Shown here piece after piece: positions 1 to 5,257 of a DNA stretch of 5,257 nt. Under the pieces are notes generated by a model. The model had not been told where the DNA came from, made no database searches, and was given only the letters and a program-made list of their open reading frames with translations. Position numbers and translations under genes: made by a program. Positions within the stretch are counted from its first letter, which is position 1. The number at the start of each line of letters is the position of its first letter. Source of the DNA: an uncultured Eubacteriales bacterium (GTDB taxonomy: Bacteria > Bacillota > Clostridia > Christensenellales > UBA1242); contig CADBOH010000126.1 in assembly GCA_902796285.1 (NCBI GenBank), forward strand, positions 1 to 5,257. Direction: 5' to 3'.

Positions 1-47
1 AAAACGTCAAGTAAATCTAATTTCTTTTCTTCTTTATTTTCTGCCAT
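1..47 (-). CDS. N-terminus of small ORF downstream of ruvX (possible DUF1292/YrzB-like protein), partial
   Basis: Only the first 15 codons are in the window, reading MAENKEEKKLDLLDV, after which the gene runs off the left edge. The start is supported by a strong Shine-Dalgarno sequence, AGGGGG at 57-52, four bases before the ATG. The gene starts 12 bases after the ruvX stop, so the two are probably co-transcribed. The charged, lysine- and glutamate-rich beginning followed by LDLLDV, together with the position right after ruvX, resembles the small DUF1292 (YrzB) proteins that often follow ruvX/yrrK in Bacillota. That identification rests mainly on context. Too little is visible to assign a function. 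Confidence 0.5.
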   Translation of the reverse strand, partial: MAENKEEKKLDLLDV

Positions 48-59
48 AATTCCCCCTAA

Positions 60-476
60 TTATTTCTGGTTGATGTAAGTCTGCAAAATGATTTGTGCCG
101 ATATCTTATCGATAAGTTCCTTTCGCTTTTCCCTTCTAACACCGCTTGCAATTAAAATATCTTCAGCTTCCGCCGAGGTTAAGCGCTCATCAACATAATT
201 TACCTTCACACCTGAGAGCTTTTCAAGTTTTTCGCCAAAATCTCTATGAATAAGAGCCCTTTCACCCTCTGTGCCATCCATATTCAATGGAAGGCCCATT
301 GCAACACTATCAACATCATACTTTTTGATAATGTCATTGAGGTGATTTAATGCATCTTCCTCACCAACATTTTGATAAACTTCAAATGGACTTGAGATTA
401 TACACAAGGCATCAGTTAATGCAATACCTATGCGTTTATCCCCATAATCAACTCCCATTTTTCTATGTCTTTGCAT
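60..476 (-). CDS. ruvX: RuvX/YqgF-family Holliday junction resolvase-like nuclease
   Basis: This 138-residue protein has the RNase H-like fold expected of the YqgF/RuvX family and the usual family length of about 140. The family is linked to Holliday-junction resolution and to processing of the 16S rRNA 5' end; which role dominates here cannot be read from the sequence. The hallmark motifs are all present: GVDYGDKRIGIALTD at residues 8-22 with catalytic Asp10, GLPLNMDGTEG at 61-71, VDERLTSAEAE at 95-105, and a late acidic residue Asp123 in DKISAQIILQ. The ATG at 476 is preferred because GGAG (485-482) lies five bases upstream. An alternative ATG at codon 7, directly before GVDYG, has no ribosome site. 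The gene follows polA after 69 bases, which hold a candidate promoter, and is followed by the small ORF at the left edge. Nothing is missing or truncated. Confidence 0.95.
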   Translation of the reverse strand: MQRHRKMGVDYGDKRIGIALTDALCIISSPFEVYQNVGEEDALNHLNDIIKKYDVDSVAMGLPLNMDGTEGERALIHRDFGEKLEKLSGVKVNYVDERLTSAEAEDILIASGVRREKRKELIDKISAQIILQTYINQK

Positions 477-491
477 TACATCTCCATTTTG

Positions 492-520
492 AGTCTATCA
501 TTTTTTTTGGTTATTGTCAA
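492..520 (-). promoter_or_regulatory. Candidate sigma-A/sigma-70 promoter for ruvX
   Basis: In the polA-ruvX gap, reading the minus strand, TTGACA (520-515, a perfect -35) is followed after exactly 17 bases by TAGACT (497-492, 4 of 6 matches to TATAAT). Spacing and orientation are ideal. A caution is that transcription would start at about 485, on top of the GGAG ribosome site, giving a very short leader. A small palindrome, ATTGT-TTG-ACAAT, overlaps the -35 box. This is a pattern match only; ruvX may equally be transcribed by readthrough from polA. Confidence 0.4.
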
Positions 521-545
521 ACAATTTTAGCATAAAAACAACATT

Positions 546-3038
546 TTACTTACAATCATAAAGATTGTTGCCTATTCCCATAGAAACTATAAGTGGCACC
601 CTTAATGTGACAACATTTTCCATTTCTCTCCTAAGTATTGTTTTTACCTTTTCAATTTCATCTTCGCAAGTATCTACAATAAGTTCATCGTGTATTTGCA
701 AAATAAGTTGACTTTTTATATTCTGCTCAACAAATGCATTATGCACTCTTATCATAGCAAGTTTGATTATATCGGATGCTGTGCCTTGAAGTGGCATATT
801 CATAGCCACCCTTTCGCCAAATTGTCTTATATTATATTTTGAAGAATTGATTTCAGGTATATTTCTAATTCTACCAAATTTTGTGACTGAATAGCCATGC
901 TGTTTAGCAAATTCAACATTGTTATTCATAAAAGTTTTAACGCTGGGATAACGTGTAAAATATGAATCAATATATGCTTTGGCTTTGGCACGAGAAATTT
1001 TGATGTTTTGTGATAAACCAAAATCACTTATTCCATATATTATTCCAAAGTTAATCGCTTTTGCTTCTCGTCTCTCAGCATCTGTTACTTTCTCTTTATC
1101 AATTCCAAAAATTTCCGCCGCAGTAGCCCTGTGAATATCTCCACCATTTTTATAAGCGGCGATCAACTTTTCTTCACCAGACATGTCCGCCAAAAGCCTT
1201 AATTCAATTTGATTATAGTCTGCAGAGATAATTTTGCCATTTTTAAATTTTGAGACAAAAATTTTTCGCAAATTTTTACCTATATCATCTCTAGTAGGTA
1301 TATTTTGCAGATTAGGCTCACTACTAGATAATCTGCCCGTGCTAGTTAAAGTTTGATTAAAAGTAGTATGAATAATATCTCCACTTTCAGCTATTAAGGC
1401 ATTGTAAACATCAATATATGTTGTTTTTATCTTCATAAATTTTCTATATTGAAGTATTTTGTCAACAATTGGAATATACCTTAGCTCCTCAAGTACATTT
1501 GCACTTGTAGACTGCTTTTTATTGTTATAAGCCTTTATCCCAAGTTTATCAAACAAAATATAAGCCACTTGCTTAGGGGAATTTATGTTAAATTCTTCCC
1601 CTGCATCAAAGTAAATTTCTTTTTTATATGTCTGTATTTTTTCATCAAATTCTTTGTCTAGTGTTTGCAATTTTTCGCGATCAATTTTAAACCCATTATT
1701 TTCCATTTCAAAAAGAATTTCTGTTAGTGGCTCTTCAATATCATTGTAAACGTACTCTAATCCCTTCTCATGCACTGCCTTCAAAAGTTGATTTTTTGTT
1801 TCCTCATATTTTTCTACGCCGATGCCGTCTAATGAGTTCTTGTTGCCAGAGTTAAGCATGTATTGAGCAACAGAAAGATCAAAATAATTATTCAATACAA
1901 TATTGTTTTCATACAAAATATGCATATCTCTTTTTGCTTCTTTGGTTATTTTTAATATTTTGTTGTCTTCAAATACCGCTTTTAATTTTTTACAGATCTG
2001 CTCAATAGTAAGCACATCTTCAAACATACTAAAATTCTTTTCAACACCATAAACTTTATTTTCAAACAAAAAATTTAATTCTTTTAAATCATAACAAAAG
2101 ACTTCCATTTTTTTTGCTGCCATTTTATCAAGCACAGCCTCATCTAAAATTGTTTTAGTAGTTTTGACAGCTTCTGTTTTTTTGACATCAAACAGTTTGT
2201 TGTTTTTAACAAGTGATGAAAAATTCCACTCATTAAAAAACTCATAAACATCACTATCAAATGGAAAATTAAGCTTACAATCTTCTAGTTTTACATTTAA
2301 GTCACAATCTCTTTTAATTGTTGCCAGAGTTTTTGACATAAAAGCCATTTCTCTGCCATTTTCAAGTTTTTCTTTAAGTTTGCCCTTTATTTCATCCAAA
2401 TTTTCATAAATTTTTTCTATCGTTAAATATTGGTTCAAAAGGTTCTGTGCTGTTTTTTCACCAACACCAGCCACTCCGGGAATATTATCTGAGGCATCCC
2501 CCATCAACCCTTTTAATTCAATTATTTGATATGGTTTCAAAGCAAAAAGTTCATCAAGTCTTTTTTCGTCAACCTTATCAAGTTCGCTAACACCTTTTTT
2601 TGTAAGCCAAACATTTGTGTTGTTGTCAATAAGCTGCAACAAATCTCTATCACCAGACAACAAAATGTTTTTGGTATTAAATTTTTTTGATAACGTTCCT
2701 ATTATGTCATCCGCTTCAATGCCCTCTTGTTCTATAACCTGTATTTGCATTTTTCTAAGCATCTCTTTTATTGGCTCAAATTGGCAAACAAGTTCAGTTG
2801 GCGTTGGCTTTCTTTGCATTTTATATTCACTATAAATTTGATTTCTAAATGTTTTTCTCGCATGATCAAAAGCGACAGCAATATAATCTGGCTTTTCTTC
2901 TAACAAGAGTTTAACAATAATATTTGCAAAACCAAAAACTGCCCCAGACGGCTTGGCTTCACGATTGGTCAAAAAAGGTAAAGCATAAAATGCTCTGTTT
3001 GCTATACTATTACCGTCAATAATTAAAAATTTTTCCAT
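546..3038 (-). CDS. polA: DNA polymerase I
   Basis: This 830-residue family A polymerase fills gaps and removes RNA primers during Okazaki-fragment maturation and excision repair. The N-terminal 5'-3' exonuclease domain (about 1-285) looks active: Asp8 in IIDGNS, Asp58, EADD at 108-111, SGDRD at 128-132, GDASDNIPG at 180-188, and a helix-hairpin-helix VGEKTAQNLL at 192-201. The middle domain (about 300-430) looks like a degenerate proofreading exonuclease: the ExoI DxE motif is replaced by DLK at 317-319, although Asp387 of ExoII remains. The polymerase domain carries STGRLSSSEPNLQNIP at 566-581, motif A DYNQIELR at 607-614, motif B with Arg656, Lys660, Phe664 and Tyr668, and motif C HDE at 783-785. 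Phe664 is the residue associated with discrimination against dideoxynucleotides. The ATG at 3038 is chosen because GAGG (3047-3044) sits five bases upstream. An in-frame ATG nine codons earlier lies inside a stem-loop and lacks a ribosome site. Confidence 0.97.
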   Translation of the reverse strand: MEKFLIIDGNSIANRAFYALPFLTNREAKPSGAVFGFANIIVKLLLEEKPDYIAVAFDHARKTFRNQIYSEYKMQRKPTPTELVCQFEPIKEMLRKMQIQVIEQEGIEADDIIGTLSKKFNTKNILLSGDRDLLQLIDNNTNVWLTKKGVSELDKVDEKRLDELFALKPYQIIELKGLMGDASDNIPGVAGVGEKTAQNLLNQYLTIEKIYENLDEIKGKLKEKLENGREMAFMSKTLATIKRDCDLNVKLEDCKLNFPFDSDVYEFFNEWNFSSLVKNNKLFDVKKTEAVKTTKTILDEAVLDKMAAKKMEVFCYDLKELNFLFENKVYGVEKNFSMFEDVLTIEQICKKLKAVFEDNKILKITKEAKRDMHILYENNIVLNNYFDLSVAQYMLNSGNKNSLDGIGVEKYEETKNQLLKAVHEKGLEYVYNDIEEPLTEILFEMENNGFKIDREKLQTLDKEFDEKIQTYKKEIYFDAGEEFNINSPKQVAYILFDKLGIKAYNNKKQSTSANVLEELRYIPIVDKILQYRKFMKIKTTYIDVYNALIAESGDIIHTTFNQTLTSTGRLSSSEPNLQNIPTRDDIGKNLRKIFVSKFKNGKIISADYNQIELRLLADMSGEEKLIAAYKNGGDIHRATAAEIFGIDKEKVTDAERREAKAINFGIIYGISDFGLSQNIKISRAKAKAYIDSYFTRYPSVKTFMNNNVEFAKQHGYSVTKFGRIRNIPEINSSKYNIRQFGERVAMNMPLQGTASDIIKLAMIRVHNAFVEQNIKSQLILQIHDELIVDTCEDEIEKVKTILRREMENVVTLRVPLIVSMGIGNNLYDCK

Positions 3039-3063
3039 GTTTACCTCAATCAATTTTATAAAC
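3039..3063 (-). promoter_or_regulatory. polA ribosome-binding site in a possible weak secondary hairpin
   Basis: The GAGG at 3047-3044 is five bases from the ATG at 3038 and decides the polA start. Flanking it, GTTTA (3063-3059) can pair with TAAAC (3043-3039), which would place the ribosome site in a 15-base loop directly next to the larger stem-loop. Five mostly A-U pairs form only a weak helix, so a regulatory effect is speculative; the ribosome site itself is well supported. Confidence 0.6.
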
Positions 3064-3092
3064 ATATAGACTGCTAAAAAAGCAGCCTATAT
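3064..3092 (-). promoter_or_regulatory. Stem-loop in the polA leader, between the membrane-protein gene and polA
   Basis: On the minus-strand transcript the arms AUAUAGGCUGCU and AGCAGUCUAUAU pair over 12 positions (11 Watson-Crick plus one G-U) around a five-U loop. On the plus-strand transcript the G-U pair would become an A-C mismatch, which favours a role in the minus-strand RNA. The structure begins 17 bases after the stop of the upstream gene and ends about 16 bases before the polA ribosome site. It is not followed by a clear U tract (next bases GUUUAUAAAAUU), so it is a poor intrinsic terminator. It could stabilise an mRNA end, act as a processing site or partly attenuate readthrough into polA. 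The structure is clear, but its role is not known. Confidence 0.55.
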
Positions 3093-3109
3093 ATACTTTC
3101 TACAAATTA

Positions 3110-3412
3110 TTATAAAAGATTCATAAATGATCCTGGTTCAGTATTGATACCAAACATGCTTCTAAAAATTCCAGGAACAGCAATTGTTAATATAAGTACA
3201 ATAACAGAAATGATAAGCAAAATGAAAAACACTATTTTAAGTGGACTACCCACAAAATTAATTGCTGCATATGCTAAAGCAATAGCGAGCCCGCCATAAA
3301 TTGCAATATAATTTAAAACAGCTGATGTTGATGGCACTATGTTTACATAACATAAAAATCCAACATAAGCAATTGTTATCACTGCTAGAATAAAATAAAT
3401 TACTTTTTTCAT
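3110..3412 (-). CDS. Small three-helix membrane protein, function unknown
   Basis: This 100-residue, very hydrophobic protein has three predicted transmembrane helices at about residues 4-23, 32-54 and 58-80, with a short soluble C-terminus (about 81-100). MKK at the N-terminus and the hydrophobic first helix could also pass for an uncleaved signal anchor; no cleavage or lipobox motif is seen. The ATG at 3412 is used because GGAGG (3423-3419) lies six bases upstream. An adjacent TTG at 3415 would leave only three bases. It lies 57 bases after the E2-like gene and 71 bases before polA, all on the same strand. No convincing promoter was found in the AT-rich 57-base gap, so it may be transcribed with the upstream gene. 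I do not recognise a family, and no catalytic or binding motif is visible. Confidence 0.8.
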   Translation of the reverse strand: MKKVIYFILAVITIAYVGFLCYVNIVPSTSAVLNYIAIYGGLAIALAYAAINFVGSPLKIVFFILLIISVIVLILTIAVPGIFRSMFGINTEPGSFMNLL

Positions 3413-3469
3413 CAAAGTCCTCCCAACATTTTACACATAAAGATTAACATATTATTAAATTAAATTCAA

Positions 3470-4504
3470 CTATTTTTTACTACTTAATGATTTTTCTAAA
3501 AGTTTTTTCTCTTTTTTAAGCCTTGCTTTTTCCAACTTCTCGTCGTGCTTGATTTTATTTTTTCGCGGTTTAATTTTTTGTTGTTTTTCTTTTATAGACT
3601 TAATTTTTTTAACTTTTTTGGCTGGTTTAACTTTCTTTTTTACAACCTTTTTAGGTATTGAACCATCATCTGGCATTTCTTGCATAAGTGTATCTGGATT
3701 AGCCAAAATTTCCTGTATTAACCTTAGCGTTTTTTCCATATAAATACCATCCGCAATACGATCATCAACACTCATGCCAAGTGTTAGATCTTTTGAAAGT
3801 GACAACTCTTTATTATCGATTACTGCTGGCTCAACTTTTTCCTTACCCATTGTTATGTATATTGATGTTGTACCAAAGTCATACAGATGATGATAAATGT
3901 ATCCAAGTTTTATTGATTTTAGATTTGAGAAAAAACAACTTGCGTGAAATGGGCTTATTTTTATCTTGGATTTACTGAGTAATCCATGCTTATCAAGCCA
4001 TTTTAAAATTGCTATTTTTAATCTAATTAAACATGATGATTTTTTTGCTGTTTTTTTAGCAAAAACAGACGTTTGGCTAACACTTTCCCCTGTAATATTC
4101 TCTTCTATTTCCTTTTCAATTAGTTTAAAAACCTGTGGCAGGCTTTCTTTCCCAGTAAACATAAATTTAATAGGGATTCGTTCTCCATCATCTTCTAATT
4201 TCTTGTTTATATCCATAGCAATTGATATATCGTTTCTTTGATATAAAACGCCTTTTGAAACAAACCTGTTCATCTTCTTTCGAATATAAAAAACTCTAAC
4301 AAGAGTTGCAATTATCAAATGCATATATGAATATTTATTGCCATCTTTACGCTGCTTAGCAATAAAGTCATCAAGAGGCTCACAAGGAAGTTTAAGTGTT
4401 AGATAGTTAATAGACTCTGACCTCTTTTGCACAAAAAAGGCTTGCACCCGATCAACTGCATTAGCATCTTTCACCTTCTTTCCATCGCTTCTTAAACCAA
4501 ACAT
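3470..4504 (-). CDS. 2-oxoacid dehydrogenase E2 catalytic-domain-like protein with lysine-rich tail
   Basis: This 344-residue protein resembles the stand-alone CAT/E2-type acyltransferase proteins. It starts directly with MFGLRSDGKKVK and has no lipoyl or peripheral-subunit-binding domain. The acyltransferase-like core spans about residues 15-272. The recognisable block is SPFHASCFFSNLKSIK at 184-199 followed by HHLYDFGTTSIYITMGK at 205-221, corresponding to the FTISNLG and GVG region of E2 enzymes. The catalytic DHRxxDG motif reads DDRIADG at 247-253, so the general-base histidine is aspartate. Normal E2 acyl transfer is therefore doubtful, and the substrate is unknown. Residues 285-344 form a separate, probably disordered or helical tail with about 27 lysines in 60 residues, which could bind nucleic acid or anionic surfaces. 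The ATG follows the rarA stop codon with no gap. The nearest purine-rich site (GAGG, about 12-13 bases upstream) is poorly spaced, so translational coupling to the upstream frame is likely. Family assignment is by remembered sequence similarity. Confidence 0.8.
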   Translation of the reverse strand: MFGLRSDGKKVKDANAVDRVQAFFVQKRSESINYLTLKLPCEPLDDFIAKQRKDGNKYSYMHLIIATLVRVFYIRKKMNRFVSKGVLYQRNDISIAMDINKKLEDDGERIPIKFMFTGKESLPQVFKLIEKEIEENITGESVSQTSVFAKKTAKKSSCLIRLKIAILKWLDKHGLLSKSKIKISPFHASCFFSNLKSIKLGYIYHHLYDFGTTSIYITMGKEKVEPAVIDNKELSLSKDLTLGMSVDDRIADGIYMEKTLRLIQEILANPDTLMQEMPDDGSIPKKVVKKKVKPAKKVKKIKSIKEKQQKIKPRKNKIKHDEKLEKARLKKEKKLLEKSLSSKK

Positions 4505-4909
4505 TTACTTATCTTTACCTCTAAATTTTTTTCTAATTATATTCTTTTCTTTACCGTTTTGTCCTGGCACATAATACACCCTATCTTTAAGGGAGTCAGG
4601 CATATACTGCTGCTCAACATACCCACCGTAATCATGTGGATATTTATACTTGCCATGCCCATCACCATTAGTGCTTGGATGATTTTTTAAATGATTAGGC
4701 ACTTTGTTATCCGTAAAATCCTCTGCATCTTTTTGTGCCATATTAAGTGCCTTAACAACAGAATTTGATTTTTCTGCTTCACAGACATAAATGATTGCAT
4801 GAGTAAGAGGAATCAATCCTTCTGGCAATCCCATTTTTTCAAGTGCATACATGGCACTGGTTGCAAGAAGTAAAGCATTAGAATCTGCCATACCAACATC
4901 TTCACTTGC
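4505..4909 (-). pseudogene. rarA: RarA/MgsA replication-associated recombination protein, C-terminal fragment
   Basis: About 134 residues match the C-terminal tetramerisation region (MgsA_C) of RarA, the AAA+ ATPase that acts at stalled replication forks. Recognisable segments are ASEDVGMADSNALLLATSA, MGLPEGLIPLTHAIIYVCEAEKSNSV, VPNHLKNHPS, YKYPHDYGGYVEQQYMPD and a basic C-terminus. Intact RarA is about 420-450 residues. The AAA+ domain (Walker A and B) and the first helices of the C-terminal domain are absent. The family similarity stops just before ASEDVG. Upstream, the same frame reads FAGKPFFMPRVCTKGN, which is not RarA-like, and then meets stop codons at about 4985-4990. An ATG at 4936 could open a 143-codon frame but has only a weakly placed AGGA. 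The gene abuts the E2-like ORF. It is best read as a target gene split by an integrated element; simple decay or a rearrangement are alternatives. Confidence 0.8.
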
Positions 4910-5257
4910 GTTACCCTTTGTGCAAACTCTGGGCATAAAGAAAGGTTTTCCTGCAAATCTTCTCCTGCCAAATCTAAGTCATCAACGTCCCCTCTTTCTA
5001 AACGCATTATATTATTATAATGATTTTTTATGAAATTGTCAAACCGTATGCGATATCGTACCTCAATTTTTTCATCATTGCTTTGCATGTCAAACTTTTC
5101 TCCCCAGTTGGTTAAATCACTACTTAATGACCTTTGCTGTTCCAGTGTTGATTTCAAATCTTCTATTCTAGCTTCGGTTTCTTTATTCTTTTCTCTTATG
5201 TCTACAAGTTCTTTTTCTCTTGTTTCTATCAGTTCTGATAGTAGTTCTTTTGAGAAT
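4813..5257 (-). CDS. Large serine recombinase, C-terminal coiled-coil part (partial)
   Basis: The frame is open from the right edge to a stop at 4813, giving 147 visible residues. It starts with FSKELLSELIETREKEL and continues as a charged coiled coil to about residue 48. LSSDLTNWGEKFDMQSNDEK (44-63) and the alternating strand IEVRYRIRFDNFI (64-76) follow. This order (a FSxELLxELI helix, a long coiled coil, WxExFDxxxxEEK, then a beta strand of the type IEIEFNISFxxF) is typical of the C-terminal region of large serine recombinases that integrate and excise mobile elements. The catalytic serine domain and zinc ribbon would lie beyond the right edge. Compared with the usual pattern, about 15 residues appear missing between NDEK and IEVRY. 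The last 31 residues are read from rarA DNA in a different frame, so the native stop may have been lost on integration. The family call is from pattern memory; a coiled-coil protein of another kind cannot be excluded. Confidence 0.65.
   Translation of the reverse strand, partial: FSKELLSELIETREKELVDIREKNKETEARIEDLKSTLEQQRSLSSDLTNWGEKFDMQSNDEKIEVRYRIRFDNFIKNHYNNIMRLERGDVDDLDLAGEDLQENLSLCPEFAQRVTQVKMLVWQILMLYFLQPVPCMHLKKWDCQKD
4904..4936. other. Putative attachment-site junction (attL or attR) between the element and rarA
   Basis: RarA similarity begins at GCA AGT GAA (minus strand 4909-4901), while upstream codons in the same frame are not RarA-like. The junction contains a small interrupted palindrome on the plus strand, TTTG-TG-CAAA (4917-4926), which has the form of a symmetric core around a central dinucleotide. 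Its arms do not extend convincingly. With only one junction visible no direct repeat can be demonstrated, so the exact core is unknown. Confidence 0.35.
4910..5257. mobile_element. Terminal part of a putative serine-recombinase mobile element integrated in rarA
   Basis: The block between the right edge and the point where rarA similarity starts carries only recombinase-like coding sequence, ends abruptly inside a conserved gene and lies in a different frame from it. Large serine recombinases commonly lie at one end of their element next to the attachment site, which matches this layout. The left boundary is placed at the first base upstream of the ASEDVG codons; the true crossover could be up to about 30 bases away. 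The other end and any cargo lie outside the window. Confidence 0.5.

Noticed and set aside
350..535. Plus-strand open frame opposite ruvX
   Set aside because: It overlaps a well-supported ruvX and the ruvX promoter gap on the other strand, has no ribosome site and no recognisable domain; it is a shadow frame.
3109..3114. Perfect TATAAT on the minus strand at the end of the membrane-protein gene
   Set aside because: No -35-like hexamer lies at 16-18 bases upstream, and the sequence is the end of the coding frame (CTT TTA TAA) plus the next bases; it is insufficient for a promoter call.
3413..3469. Possible promoter (TTGAAT near the stop of the E2-like gene) for the membrane-protein gene
   Set aside because: No hexamer better than three of six matches lies at a proper spacing. 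A TAAAAT downstream would put the transcript start inside the ribosome site.
4038..4062. Two A7 runs in the E2-like gene that could act as a -1 frameshift site
   Set aside because: A -1 shift would meet a stop within about six codons, and no stimulatory structure was found. Such runs are common in AT-rich genes.
4042..4065. Perfect 8-bp inverted repeat TTTTTGCT / AGCAAAAA with an 8-base T-rich loop
   Set aside because: It lies inside the E2-like coding region where lysine and alanine codons (KKTAKK) generate A-runs; no U tract follows in either direction, so it is not a terminator. It is most likely a by-product of composition.
3549..4241. Several plus-strand open frames opposite the E2-like gene, rich in Phe and Leu
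   Set aside because: Their hydrophobicity is the reverse reading of lysine-rich codons in the real gene; none has a ribosome site or independent evidence.
5013..5092. Coiled-coil ORF as an SMC-like or phage structural protein
   Set aside because: The WGEKFDMQSNDEK segment followed by an alternating strand ending in FDNFI fits serine recombinase C-termini better than a generic coiled coil, though this remains only moderately certain.

Overview
The window is AT-rich (roughly one third G+C by eye), uses the standard bacterial code (TGG for Trp; TAA and TAG stops) and is transcribed almost entirely from the minus strand. Strong GGAGG-type ribosome sites, a PolA of the compact Bacillota/Thermus size and a ruvX followed by a small acidic/lysine-rich ORF (probably DUF1292) suggest a low-GC Bacillota, perhaps an uncultured clostridial lineage. 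The taxon is an inference from gene content only.

The minus-strand genes, in transcription order from the right edge, are as follows. (1) The C-terminal coiled-coil part of what looks like a large serine recombinase enters from the right edge (5257 to 4813). (2) A C-terminal fragment of rarA/mgsA lies in another frame (about 4909 to 4505), cut off abruptly where the recombinase sequence begins. (3) A protein related to 2-oxoacid dehydrogenase E2 catalytic domains follows, with an altered active-site motif and a long lysine-rich tail (4504 to 3470). (4) A 100-residue three-helix membrane protein spans 3412 to 3110. (5) DNA polymerase I runs from 3038 to 546, preceded by a strong stem-loop. (6) The Holliday-junction resolvase homologue RuvX (476 to 60) has a candidate promoter of its own. 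(7) The first 15 codons of a downstream ORF reach the left edge (47 to 1).

The left two thirds is ordinary chromosomal housekeeping: polA and ruvX serve DNA repair and recombination. The right end is the notable part. It reads as one end of an integrated element whose recombinase gene ends at, and apparently runs into, a disrupted rarA. Only the 3' third of rarA is present, and the sequence homologous to rarA begins at the conserved ASEDVG segment. The simplest reading is that a serine-recombinase element inserted into rarA and this is one attachment junction. The other junction and the rest of rarA lie outside the window, so this remains an inference.

There is no gene-free stretch over 300 bases. 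The gaps are 12, 69, 71 and 57 bases, and no RNA gene or CRISPR array was seen.
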